A stretch of 64,000 nt of DNA, taken from NCBI GenBank assembly GCA_020465985.1, contig JAANYP010004256.1, positions 62,001 to 126,000 on the forward strand. The letters are read 5' to 3'. The notes beneath the pieces were generated by a model. That model made no database searches. It saw only the letters and a list, made by a program, of their open reading frames with translations, and was not told where the DNA came from. This DNA comes from Centrapalus pauciflorus. Taxonomy: Eukaryota > Streptophyta > Magnoliopsida > Asterales > Asteraceae. The number at the start of each line of letters is the position of its first letter. Within the stretch, counting starts at the first letter, position 1. Shown piece by piece: positions 9,980 through 21,244 of this stretch. Made by a program: the position numbers and the translations under genes.

Positions 9980-12368
9980 TGTAACAACCTAACTTTTGAC
10001 CTAGTCGTAAATTCAGTATTATTGAACCAATAATGTAATTTTATTACATTATTCGAATTGTAATTTAATTAAGTTATGAAATATTTAATTAAAATAAAAT
10101 AAATATTATGAATCATGATTTAATAATTATTAAAGATAATTAAATAAAAGAGATATAAGATACAAAAGTAAAAGTGGGTTAAGTAGCAAATATAACTAGA
10201 TGAAGTATATAAACATAATTTAAGAATTATTATACACTTTTACTCTCTCTCTACACACTCTCTCTCTACTTTCTCTCTCTACTCTCTCTCTACTTCTCTC
10301 TAGAATTACTTCCAAACCGACCGGCCGATTCTTGAGTTTTATATATCGTTAGAAAGATCACGGAGAATACTACACGAATCTGCTATCACATGTTCGATTT
10401 CGTACGAATTCAAGGTAAAAATCGAATCCTTTAGCTTTCATATTTTCGTTTTGAAGATAAAATTTGAATTTGTTATTTCTTGAGTGATTAAAACTAAGTT
10501 TTAACTAGATTATGAATAACACACTCAAACTTAGGTTTATTACGTAACATATTCGTGATTTTAGGCCTAGAAATGTATGATTTAAAGCTGTAAATATGAA
10601 CAAATTCGAGAATGCCAAGAACAAACTCGAAAAATATAGAACAAAGTCGAAATAGAGATAAATTCGAGAATGAGTTCAAATCTAGGCATCAAATTCGAAT
10701 TGAAGCTCTCGAATTTGTCCTTAGGTTCGAATGAGTATTCAAAATTAAGTCTCATTCGACTTTAATGCCCATAATTGACTTTAATATTCTAGAATATTAG
10801 CTTAGGATTTAATTTGGTACCATATTTGAATTTATCCTCCACTATTCGAATTTAGCATGCATATATTTAATGCCTTTGAAATTAGCCATGGACTTTGAAT
10901 TGTGTATACATATTCGAATTTAGTGTATATATTCGAATATTGGTTCGAATATAGACTATTACATATTCGAATTTAGTGTATATATTCGAATATTGGTTCG
11001 AATTTAACCTTCTATACTCGAAATTAGGTGTTAAACTCGAAACTCACTCCTTAAATTCGAATATATTGAATAAAATACATAGACGACGCATAAAATAACA
11101 AGATAATTAGCAAAATAATTATATATTAATATATATAATATATTGATCCTTTGAGAATTTAATATGAACAAAAGAAAATTAGATGAATGATCAGTTATCA
11201 GAATCAGTTGAAATAAAGATTTTAAAGACTAAAAGATGATAATATTGACATGATATTGACATGATAATTCTGGACAGGTTCAGTTAATTTCTGAACATTG
11301 ATTTAAAGATTTAAAGCGGGTCAAAGATTTGAATTGACAGAGAACGGATTGAGATAAAATCCTGAGATAACTCAGGTGGCAGATTTTACATCTGTTTGAT
11401 AAATACCCAGATCTGTGATTTATAGATATTCAGATTTAACATGCTTGAATTTCCGGTTGAGACATCTTGTTGATGCTAGATTGATTTGACATTCATATTA
11501 TTAGCTGGATTGTGACCTGTGCACACCATGGTTCGGTGTTGCCCAGTAGATCATGATAGCTATTTGATCATCATTTCATATGTTATTACATTTATAGTTC
11601 ATTCTGATACTGCTTTGAGACTACTGCTATCATGACTTTGATTACGTATGCTTCATCATTGCATATACTTGACATATTGATTCAGCTTGACTAGCCTTGT
11701 TGGTCTATTGTTCTAGCCCTGACTATTTCACGAGTTCTATTGAATTGGTAATGACCTCCGATGTTTCGCCACGTTGATTTACTGGTAGCTAGCCCAGTAT
11801 GTGGCTGATCCCCATGATTTAAGCGTGAGCGTGGCTTGAGCATCATCCGACTCTATGACTTCTATGTCTCAATCATGAGTGGCTGTACCGGCAGCCTTGA
11901 CATATCACGCTAGACTTATGATGATCCGCTTGACAATGCATGTTTAATTTGAAAATCTATTTACTCACTAAGCATTGCTTACGGTTGCTACATTAACATT
12001 TTTACAGGAAAAGATAAAGGAAAGTCACCTGCCGGACCTAGTACTTAGGTCTTACAAGATCAAGACAGGAGTTCTCATAGACCTCTACTCAGCAAACCAT
12101 TTTGGTACTGATTGGATGATGACATTGTGGTGTTCTGGGTAGATTTATCTTGATTGTGTGATGACATGAACTAGATTAGAATATTAGATAGTACCCTTTA
12201 TAAGTTTAATTTAAAAACGGTAATCTGTATTAAACTTAAATCCTAATATTCTGTATTGTAATTTATAATTTCGCACTTAATTACTCTATCTTAGTTTTGA
12301 TTGATATCGTATTGCATGATGTGGGACCTAGACTCGTGAGAACTGCCCCGTAAGGGGTGGTCTTCACA
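9980..12368 (+). repeat. 5' LTR of the gypsy element (2389 bp)
   Basis: It contains a TATATAAA box at 10206-10213 followed by a CT-rich initiator-like run (10245-10303), then a dense patch of TTCGAA/TTCGA motifs (about 10590-11060). A perfect 16-bp palindrome, AATATTCTAGAATATT, lies at 10783-10798. Relative to the 3' LTR it carries an extra ~45 bp repeat unit near 10930-10980 and an 11-bp duplication near 11240. Confidence 0.95.
10206..10213 (+). promoter_or_regulatory. TATA box of the gypsy 5' LTR
   Basis: TATATAAA is followed about 30-90 bp downstream by a CT-rich stretch, a common plant start-site context. The same arrangement is present in the 3' LTR at 17475-17482. Confidence 0.6.
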
Positions 12369-12371
12369 GGA

Positions 12372-12383
12372 TGGTATCAGAGC
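12372..12383 (+). promoter_or_regulatory. Primer binding site (initiator tRNA-Met)
   Basis: TGGTATCAGAGC, complementary to the 3' end of plant initiator tRNA-Met, three bases after the 5' LTR. It primes minus-strand cDNA synthesis. Confidence 0.92.
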
Positions 12384-12567
12384 CCATAGTTTGAGTGAAT
12401 AAAGTATTACGTGAGTATACGTGGTCTCAAACTGAAGCAATACATATGTATCAATCATTTAGGTGGTTTGAAGTGAGATAGGATGTACAGACTATTAGGA
12501 TGGGAAAAAGGGTACATAGATCTAAGTCTATAAACTGATAGTTAAATGATTTTAATTTTCAGTTAAG

Positions 12568-14448
12568 ATGTCAGGATCAGGTGACATACCAAGCAACATG
12601 ACCCCACAGCAAATGTTTGAAATGATGCAACAACTTTTAGCCCAACATTCTGAACAACAAAATAAGATTATGCAAGAACAGTTTCAGGCCAGAGATGAGG
12701 CCGAAGCTAAAAGACGTGAAGATAAAAGAAATAAGCGAAAAGATAAACAAGTCCAGAACGATGAAACTGATTCTGATAACTCTACCCCTGCTGCCCAAAT
12801 TGAACAGCCGAAAGGCTGTAAGTTCAAAGATTTCAAAGCAAGCGGTGCCCTCAACTTTGAGGGTACAGTGAATCCAATTCAGGCGATGGATTGGATCAGC
12901 CATACTGAAGAGATTTTCAGAATCTCTGACTGCTTAGATTCAAAGAAGGTGAGTTATGCGTCTGCGTTATTTGTTGGAGCTGCCCGTGCATGGTGGAAAA
13001 CACAGAGAAGCATTTATGGCGAGGAAGTAATACAGACTCTAAAATGGGAGCAGTTCTTAGACATGTTTAATGCGGAATATTGTCCGATTGATCAACGAGA
13101 CAAGATGGAGGTTCAACTAATGCAGCTGACCCAGGGAACAAAGACTGTTGATGAATACGAGCACGAATTTTCTCAGCTTTGCGGTTATTCCTCATATCAA
13201 GTAGCTACTGAGGAAAGGAAGATGAATAGATTCCGCGGAGGGCTCAACCCGAGATACCGACATCCGATGAGTGCGATAAAAGACAAGAGTTACTTAGAAA
13301 TGGTTGAAGCAGCTAGACAGATCGAGAGGGGTTATTTAGAGTACGGCGATCAGCTTTATGCTCCATCAGCAAACCCGACATGTCCTTCTCCACCGAAGAA
13401 GCAAAGATTCGGTAGATTTTTCAAGACGAACAAATTCCAGTCTCAACAGCCACAGCAGTATAGTTCACAGCCGAAAGCCCAAGCGTATTCACTAACGAAT
13501 GAGCCACGATTCTGCAAGAGATGCAGAAAGTCACATATGGGACTAGGTAACCCAGATGATGTTACTTGTTTTGCGTGTAACCGAATTGGTCATAGCAGTG
13601 AAGAGTGTCCACAGCAAGGACACGGATGTGCGAAATGCGGGAAGAGAGGACATTTCATGTATCAGTGTCGCAGCGGGCAACGAGGACAGTCACAGTCGTC
13701 AGTTGGAGGATCTACGATGAAGAGTTCAGCTGCTACTCCGACCGTAAGGACTCGAGCTTTTCAAATAACAGCCGAGGAAGCAAAAGAAACACCTGGCGTA
13801 GTTACCGGTACGTTCCTGCTTAACTCAATCACTGCTCGCGTATTATTTGATTCCGGTGCTAGTCGTTCTTTCATATCAACATCTTTTGCACAAAGATTAT
13901 ATAAGTCTCCATCGAAGCTTCCTGTTGTGATTGATATTGAGACAGCCAATAACAACTATGTTATGGCTGATTCTGTATACCGAAACTGCACTCTACTCGT
14001 CGATAACATCGTGTTCAACCTCGACCTTATTCCGATTTCGTTGAAAGATTTCGACGTCATCATCGGCATGGACTGGCTAATGAATAACAAGGCTACGATC
14101 GTCTGCAACCGTCGAATCATCAGAATTAGGTCTTCAGACGGCCGAGTATTGGAAATCAATGGCGAGAAGCGAAAAGGTGCTCACTGCTTCATTTCAGTTG
14201 AAAAAGCTCATAAATATCTGTCTGAGTGTCATCAATCTTACATATGCTATGTCTCGTCTGAATCCGTCACGGAAGTCAAAAAGAAATCTTTATCTGACAT
14301 TCCTATCGTCTGTGAGTTCCCAGACGTATTCCCTGACGATATTTCTGGAGTGCCACCGGAACGTCAAGTCGAGTTCGGTATTGACTTAGTTCCTGGTGCG
14401 GCTCCAATTGCCAAAGCTCCCCACAGACTTGCACCTGCAGAAATGTAG
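12568..14448 (+). CDS. Gypsy Gag-protease
   Basis: The 626-codon ORF has a Gln/Met-rich N-terminus, a basic Lys/Arg segment (~45-60) and a capsid-type domain (~85-250, with the AWWKT motif). Two CCHC-type zinc knuckles begin near residues 334 and 354, and an aspartic protease has DSGA at residue 428. It packages element RNA and cleaves the polyprotein. The ATG follows the primer site by ~185 nt. The ORF ends at TAG 14446-14448 inside the linker that normally runs straight into reverse transcriptase. The frame stays open beyond the stop, so this is a nonsense change rather than a true end. Confidence 0.9.
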   Translation: MSGSGDIPSNMTPQQMFEMMQQLLAQHSEQQNKIMQEQFQARDEAEAKRREDKRNKRKDKQVQNDETDSDNSTPAAQIEQPKGCKFKDFKASGALNFEGTVNPIQAMDWISHTEEIFRISDCLDSKKVSYASALFVGAARAWWKTQRSIYGEEVIQTLKWEQFLDMFNAEYCPIDQRDKMEVQLMQLTQGTKTVDEYEHEFSQLCGYSSYQVATEERKMNRFRGGLNPRYRHPMSAIKDKSYLEMVEAARQIERGYLEYGDQLYAPSANPTCPSPPKKQRFGRFFKTNKFQSQQPQQYSSQPKAQAYSLTNEPRFCKRCRKSHMGLGNPDDVTCFACNRIGHSSEECPQQGHGCAKCGKRGHFMYQCRSGQRGQSQSSVGGSTMKSSAATPTVRTRAFQITAEEAKETPGVVTGTFLLNSITARVLFDSGASRSFISTSFAQRLYKSPSKLPVVIDIETANNNYVMADSVYRNCTLLVDNIVFNLDLIPISLKDFDVIIGMDWLMNNKATIVCNRRIIRIRSSDGRVLEINGEKRKGAHCFISVEKAHKYLSECHQSYICYVSSESVTEVKKKSLSDIPIVCEFPDVFPDDISGVPPERQVEFGIDLVPGAAPIAKAPHRLAPAEM

Positions 14449-16476
14449 GAAATGTCAAAACAATTGCAAGAGCTGTTAGAAAAGGGATTTATCCGACCAA
14501 GTTCATCTCCATGGGGTGCACCTGTCTTATTCGTTAAGAAGAAAGACGGAACTTTTCGAATGTGCATCGATTATCGGGAGTTGAACAAAGTCACAATAAA
14601 GAATAAGTATCCTCTGCTAAGAATTGATGATTTATTCGATCAGCTACAAGGAGCCAGCTATTTTTCTAAAATCGATCTTCGTTCTAGGTATCATCAGCTG
14701 AAGGTAAAAGATGAGGATATTCCAAAGACAGCCTTCCGAACAAGATACGGTCATTACGAATTTCTCGTGATGCCGTTTGGATTAACAAATGCACCAGCAG
14801 CGTTCATGGATCTCATGAATCGCGTGTGCAGACCAATGCTGGATAAGTCAGTTATCGTATTCATAGACGATATTCTGATTTACTCCAAAACGGAGGCTGA
14901 TCATGCTATTCATTTGCGGCAATTGCTAGAGTTACTGAGAAAAGAAAGACTCTATGCAAAATTTTCTAAGTGCAAATTCTGGCTCAGACAGGTATAACTT
15001 TACATTGTCTTGAGCTATTCCTTAAGCGTTCTTTGATTGAACAAAACTTGAAACTCTACATTGTTGCTTTTATAGATTCAATTCCTTGGCCATGTTGTTT
15101 CTGGCGAAGGTATTTCCGTTGATCCGTCTAAAGTCGAGGCCGTTCAAAAATGGCAAATGCCTCGCAATGCCTCCGAAATAAAAAGTTTCCTTGGATTGGC
15201 CGGTTATTATCGGCGATTCATAAAGGACTCCTCGAAGATTGCTGTGCCGCTTACGATGCTAACACGAAAGAATACACCTTTCGTATGGGCGGATAAACAG
15301 CAAGAGGCATTTGAAACTTTGAAACAGAAGTTAATCCAAGCGCCGATCCTAGCCTTACCAGAAGTCAATGATGATTTTGTCGTTTACAGCGACGCATCTG
15401 GTACTGGCTTAGGATGTGTTTTGATGCAAAGGGGGAAAGTAATTGCCTACGCTTCAAGGCAATTGAAGGATTACGAGAAAAGTGCACCGACTCATGATCT
15501 TGAGTTGGCTGCCGTTACCTTTGCACTGAAGATCTGGCGTCACTATCTCTATGGGACTCGGTGTCAGCTTTACACCGATCATAAGAGTCTCAAACATCTG
15601 TTTACTCAAAAGGATCTAAATATAAAACAGCGTCGGTCCTTGGAGCTTATCAAGGACTATGATTGCGAGATCCTATATCATCCCGGCAAAGCTAATATTG
15701 TCGCGGATGCTTTGAGTAGGAAATTATATCTGGAAAAGTGTTGCTATGCCCTGACTCCTGTTGTATTCTCTTCCGATCTTATTGAAGACATCAGATCTAC
15801 TCAAGCTGAAGCACTTAAAGAAGAGAATCTTTATTCTGAAAATCTCAAAGGGCAGTTACAATTCTTATCTCTGAACCATTTAGGACTTCATTGTCTCCAG
15901 GGAAACCGAATCTGGGTTCCTAAATATGGTTCTATTCGCAACACTCTTTTATCTGAAGCCCATCAGTCCAAGTTATCTGTTCATCCTGGCAGCTCAAAGA
16001 TGTATTTTGATCTGAAAGCAGATTATTGGTGGCCAGGAATGAAGAAAGACATCGGTCGATATGTTGAAAGCTGCAGAATTTGTCAGATGGTTAAGGCAGA
16101 ACATCAGAAACCCTTCGGGGATATGCAACCACTGCCAGTTCCCGAATGGAAGTGGGAGCATATAACCATGGACTTCATCACGAAGTTGCCTAAGACCAAA
16201 AGACAGCACGACTCCATCTGGGTAGTCGCGGACCGATTAACGAAGTCAGCTCACTTCATACCGATGAAAGAAACATACTCTCTTGATAGATTGGCACAAT
16301 TATACATCACCGAAATTATATCTCGTCACGGTGTGCCAAAGTCTATCGTATCTGATCGTGATAGTCGTTTCACATCTAGATTCTGGCAAGGTCTACAAGA
16401 CGGGATGGGTACTCGGATCTCTATGAGTACTGCTTATCATCCTAATGCAGATGGCCAGAGTGAGCTACTATCTTAA
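14446..16476 (+). pseudogene. Gypsy reverse transcriptase / RNase H / integrase, broken
   Basis: After the stop at 14446 the same frame continues with RT: WGAPVLFVKKKDGTFRMCID, then the FIDDIL catalytic motif at 14860-14877. An 84-nt GT-AG segment (14992-15075) interrupts RT. The frame resumes at 15076 with FLGHVV, then RNase H (YSDASGTGLG, about 15384). Integrase follows with an HHCC zinc finger (~15960-16080) and D,D,E residues (MDF at 16168, SDRD at 16350, GQSE at ~16455). A frameshift at ~16460-16470 closes the frame at 16476. The functional reading would need stop readthrough, splicing and frame repair. Confidence 0.88.
14992..15075 (+). other. 84-nt GT-AG intron-like insertion in the RT domain
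   Basis: CAG|GTATAAC at the left edge and a pyrimidine-rich TTGTTGCTTTTATAG at the right edge bound a segment with no homology to RT. Removing it rejoins CAG to ATTCAATTCC and restores the conserved FLGHV block in frame. The length is a multiple of three, but it carries an immediate in-frame TAA (14995-14997). The segment is AT-rich, as plant introns are. Confidence 0.7.
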
Positions 16477-16487
16477 CTCTCGAAGAT

Positions 16488-16991
16488 ATGCTTCGTGCCT
16501 GCGTTCTTGATCTGGGTGGTAACTGGGATGACCACTTGTCGTTGGTTGAATTCTCATACAATAACAGTTATCATTCAACGATCAAGATGGCTCCTTTTGA
16601 AGCTTTGTACGGAAGAAAATGCAGAACTCCCACCTGTTGGCGCGAAACAGGTGAATCGCCAATAGCAGGACTTGCCCTTCTACAGTTGACTCATGAGAAG
16701 ATTCAACTCGTCAGAAGGAACATTCTTGAAGCTCAAAGCAGGCAGAAGTCATATTATGATAATCGACACAGATCATTCAGTTTTGCGGTTAACGATTGGG
16801 TGATGCTGAAAGTATCCCCAATGAAGAATGTGGCGAGATTCATAAAACGAAACAAGCTAGCTCTGAGATTCATCGGTCCGTTCAAGATCGTCGAAAAGGT
16901 AGGAAATCAATCTTATCGTCTTGAATTGCCAGCGGACTTATCTGGAATACATCATGTATTCCATGATAGTCATTTAGAGTTTAGCCGATGA
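16488..16991 (+). pseudogene. Gypsy integrase C-terminal part
   Basis: The frame resumes after the ~16465 frameshift with YNNSYHSTIKMAPFEALYG and GRKCRTP, the conserved end of the integrase core. The C-terminal domain follows (KLALRFIGPFKI, YRLELP). It ends in a premature TGA after HLEF, where a deletion of about 5 bp (16975-16982) has shifted the frame. Confidence 0.85.
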
Positions 16992-17211
16992 AAGAGAAGT
17001 TCAAATACCACATGTTAACTTGCAGATTGATGAGAAGCTTCGAGTGGTTGAAGAGCCAAAACGTATTCTGGACTCGAAGACTAAGAAGCTTAGAAATAAA
17101 GATATACAGATGGTGCTCGTCCAGTGGAAACACCACAAAGGTTCGCATCAGTCTTGGGAATCTGTAGATGTTATGAAAGCGACTTATCCCAGTCTGTTCG
17201 AACATAGCTAA
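16985..17211 (+). pseudogene. Integrase tail with chromodomain-like segment
   Basis: A shifted frame continues with VQIPHVNL, then LRNKDIQMVLVQWKHHKG and WESVDVMKATYPSLF. This resembles the degenerate chromodomain of plant chromoviruses (Tekay/Del-like), thought to bias insertion toward heterochromatin. The lineage name is an inference from this tail and the motif order. Confidence 0.65.
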
Positions 17212-17248
17212 CTTCGGGGACGAAGTTTGTGCGTGGTGGAGCCCATTC

Positions 17249-19572
17249 TGTAACAACCTAACTTTTGACCCAGTCGTAAATTCTGTATTATTGAACCAAT
17301 AATGTAATTTTATTACATTATTCGAATTGTAATTTAATTAAGTTATGAAATATTTAATTAAATTATAATAAATATTATGAATTATAATTTAATAATTATT
17401 AAAGATAATTAAATAAAAGAGATATAAGATACAAAAGTAAAAGTGGGTTAAGTAGCAAATATAACTAGATGAAGTATATAAACATAATTTAAGAATTATT
17501 AAACACTTTTACTCTCTCTACACACACACTCTCTCTCTCTCTCTACTTTCTCTCTCTACTCTCTCTCTACTTCTCTCTAGAATTACTTCCAAACCGACCG
17601 GCCGATTCTTGAGTTTTATATATCGTTAGAAAGATCACGGAGAATACTAAACGAATCTGCTATCACATGTTCGATTTCGTACGAATTCAAGGTAAAAATC
17701 GAATCCTTTAGCTTTCATATTTTCGTTTTGAAGATAAAATTCGAATTTATTATTTCTTGAGTGATTAAAACTAAGTTTTAACTAGATTATGAATAATATA
17801 CTCAAACTTAGGTTTATTACGTAACATATTCGTGATTTTAGGCCTAGAAATGTATGATTTAAAGCTGTAAATATGAACAAATTCGAGAATGCCAAGAACA
17901 AACTCGAAAAATATAGAACAAAATCGAAATGGAGATAAATTCGAGAATGAGTTCGAATCTAGGCATCAAATTCGAATTGAAGCTCTCGAATTTGTCCTTA
18001 GGTTCGAATGAGTATTCAAAATTAAGTCTCATTCGATTTTAACGCCCATAATTGACTTTAATATTCTAGAATATTAGCTTAGGATTTAATTTGGTACCAT
18101 ATTTGAATTTATCCTCCACTATTCGAATTTAGCATGCATATATTTAATGCCTTTGAAATTAGCCATGGACTTTGAATTGTGTATACATATTCGAATTTAG
18201 TGTATATATTCGAATATTGGTTTGAATTTAACCTTCTATATTCGAAATTAGGTGTTAAACTCGAAACCCACTCCTTAAATTCGAATATATTGAATAAAAT
18301 ACATAGACGACGCATAAAATAACAAGATAATTAGCAAAATAATTATATATTAATATATATAATATATTGATCCTTTGAGAATTTAATATGAACAAAAGAA
18401 AATTAGATGAATGATCAGTTATCAGAATCAGTTGAAATAAAGATTTTAAAGACTAAAAGATGATAATATTGACATGATAATTCTGGACAGGTTCAGTTAA
18501 TTTCTGAACATTGATTTAAGGATTTAAAGCGGGTCAAAGATTTGAATTGACAGAGAACGGATTGAGATAAAATCCTGAGATAACTCAGGTGGCAGATTTT
18601 ACATCTGTTTGATAAATACCCAGATCTGTGAGTTATAGATATTCAGATTTAACATGCTTGAATTTCCGGTTGAGACATCTTGTTGATGCTAGATTGATTT
18701 GACATTCATATTATTAGCTGGATTGTGACCTGTGCACACCATGGTTCGGTGTTGCCCAGTAGATCATGATAGCTATTTGATCATCATTTCATATGTTATT
18801 ACATTTATAGTTCATTTCTGATACTGCTTTGAGACTACTGCTATCATGACTTTGATTACGTATGCTTCATCATTGCATATACTTGACATATTGATTCAGC
18901 TTGACTAGCCTTGTTGGTCTATTGTTCTAGACCTGACTATTTCACGAGTTCTATTGAATTGGTAATGACCTCCGATGTTTCTCCACGTTGATTTACTGGT
19001 AGCTAGCCCAGTATGTGGCTGATCCCCATGATTTAAGCGTGAGCGTGGCTTGAGCATCATCCGACTCTATGACTTCTATGTCTCAATCATGAGTGGCTGT
19101 ACCGGCAGCCTTGACATATCACGCTAGACTTATGATGATCCGTTTGACAATGCATGTTTAATTTGAAAATCTATTTACTCACTAAGCATTGCTTACGGTT
19201 GCTAGATTAACATTTTTACAGGAAAAGATAAAGGAAAGTCACCTGCCGGACCTAGTACTTAGGTCTTACAAGATCAAGACAGGAGTTCTCATAGACCTCC
19301 ACTCAGCAAACCATTTTGGTACTGATTGGATGATGATATTGTGGTGTTCTGGGTAGATTTATCTTGATTGCATGATGACATGAACTAGATTAGATAGTAC
19401 CTTTTATAAGTTTAATTAAAACGGTAATCTGTATTAAACTTAAATCCTAATATTCTGTATTGTAATTTATAATTCCGCACTTAATTACTCTATCTTAGTT
19501 ATGGTTGATATCGTATTGCATGATGTGGGACCTAGACTCGTGAGAACTGCCCCGTAAGGGGTGGTCTTCACA
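17249..19572 (+). repeat. 3' LTR of the gypsy element (2324 bp)
   Basis: It is nearly identical to the 5' LTR, with the same ends, TATA box (17475-17482), TTCGAA patch (about 17880-18300) and 16-bp palindrome. A purine-rich GTGGTGGAGCCC precedes its start. The host duplication GTTTG follows at 19573-19577. Confidence 0.95.
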
Positions 19573-19577
19573 GTTTG

Positions 19578-20569
19578 GGATCCGTGTAATTTCAGGGACG
19601 AGCCAACAGTGAGCTGAGCCGAGTCAGAGATTTCGGGATTAGTGGATTGACCAGGTGAGCACTCGAGCCTTTTACAAATCGCGAGATCATTGTACGAGTT
19701 TAGCTGTGTAGCTACCATATGTATATTGTGCTTGGATATGAGACAGGGACGCGAGTTTCCGGTATGATTCTTTTCTTATATATGTGTTATATGTGCATGA
19801 GATGAGATCCAGTCCGGGGGTCCGTGATGAGTTCCATACCGACGGTGATTCGCGATGAGTGATCGCGCGGGTTGACTGTCCCTAATAGTCCTTGGGGCGT
19901 GTATACACGGCAGGGCCTGTAGCCGGTTCACGCCCGTGCTACAGGGTTTTAGCTAACCACCGCGGCCACGGTCGTTAGCTGGGGAAGGGTACCCACAGTG
20001 ATTGTGTGTGTGCAGGGTTTCAGATCTCATGTTATGTTTTCATACATGAGTATATTGTTAATTGCCAGGGACAGGGAGATGGGTATGCGTGTATGTGCTA
20101 TGTGTATGTGTGTTAAAATGCTTACTATGCAGAGTCTAACCTTCACGTACTCACGAGCTTCCGAGCTTACGTATTCGAGTCTGCCATGTTCAGGGAATCA
20201 GAGAAGCGATCAGTAGCCACAATTGCTAGATCGGGACGGGAGGATTTTCGTGCCTGTTCTGTGTGTAATAGTCAGGATGATAGTTTGTACTGAATTGTGA
20301 ATACTGTATAAACTTGTTGTGTAAAAGTTTTAAATATCAGTGAATTCTGTAAATCCCCTGACATGTGTATCGTGAGATGTTTGCGATAATGACACTTATG
20401 ATATTGTGTTGACGTGACTTTTCTGTGATCGGGAGGGGTGTTACACGTATTATCGGTCCCAACATATATGATCCACTAAACGGGACGTAATTGGACCAAC
20501 ACAATATTCAATATAATAATCAATCAATAGGATAATTACACGCACATGTTCCGGAGTCGGGGTGTTACA
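19578..20569. other. Right part of the outer element
   Basis: Non-coding, GC-richer than its surroundings. A CA-type LTR terminus (GGAGGGGTGTTACA) ends at 20447, followed by 122 bp ending in GGGTGTTACA at 20569. The segment before 20447 resembles the reverse complement of the 8467 end (shared spaced blocks), hence related LTRs in opposite orientation. Confidence 0.6.
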
Positions 20570-21244
20570 ATTCATGATTCTTTCGGTGTTTTATGTTTGT
20601 TACGAAACCAAACCCTATACAGAAACATCGATGTGACAATCTTGACAAGAACCTTTATACCTACTTAAAAAAAAAACTCAATTTCGATCTGTCCGTATTT
20701 CAGGTTTGGCTATTAGACTCTTCTATAAATTTGATAATTAAAAGTCTTGTGTGAATCTTAATATAAGTTGTTCAATAAAAACAAACATCAATTAAATAAA
20801 TTAATAGAAACCAAACTAAAATTTATGAACAAAATTTAATATAAAATTAATTTAGAACATACGTGAAGATTCATAATTTATTTCACACTCAATGTATGAT
20901 TAGAATGATGTTACGTTGGAGAAAACAATCAATAATTGATAATTTATTTAATGAGTGTCCACATCATTGATTATTTTAAATTGTCTAACAACAAATATAT
21001 AATAGAGATGGAAGATTTAAAAAGGCACATTGTTATAATTAGTCCATTAACAAATTAATTATATTAGAATTTTATATGGTTTGCTGACGTGTTTATTATT
21101 TAAATATTGTTTTGATTTTTACAGCTGTTTCTTGATGACAATCCTCGGAATATTGCTGCAGGCAAAATTGTTGGCCTCCAAACTGTTTTGGTATGATTAA
21201 TGAAACTTCAGTTTTGTTTGTTTTCTAGAAAATGTACAAAATTT

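Larger units (their letters stand above)
9980..19572 (+). mobile_element. Complete Ty3/gypsy LTR retrotransposon (chromovirus-like)
   Basis: Two LTRs (9980-12368 and 17249-19572) begin TGTAACAACC, end GGTCTTCACA, and are flanked by the perfect 5-bp duplication GTTTG (9975-9979 and 19573-19577). The primer binding site for initiator tRNA-Met follows the 5' LTR. The internal order is Gag-protease-RT-RNase H-integrase, the Ty3/gypsy order, ending in a chromodomain-like tail. The near-identical LTRs indicate a fairly recent insertion, but pol is broken by a nonsense codon, an 84-nt insertion and two frameshifts. Confidence 0.95.
8467..20569. mobile_element. Outer LTR-type element, split by the gypsy insertion
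   Basis: It begins TGTAGCACCC and ends GGGTGTTACA, flanked by the 5-bp duplication ATTCA (8462-8466 and 20570-20574). The flanks join to give the same intron sequence seen at ~37940-37980 in the intact HAD gene, so this is a true insertion. The element proper is ~2.5 kb (8467-9979 plus 19578-20569) with no coding capacity, so it is probably a solo LTR or non-autonomous element. A second CA-type terminus at 20447 suggests a further nested LTR of opposite orientation. Confidence 0.72.

Noticed and set aside
9691..9987. 98-codon Thr/Pro/Arg-rich minus ORF and its + strand Gly/Leu counterpart
   Set aside because: Low-complexity GC-rich sequence inside the outer element; the ORF ends at the gypsy insertion point.
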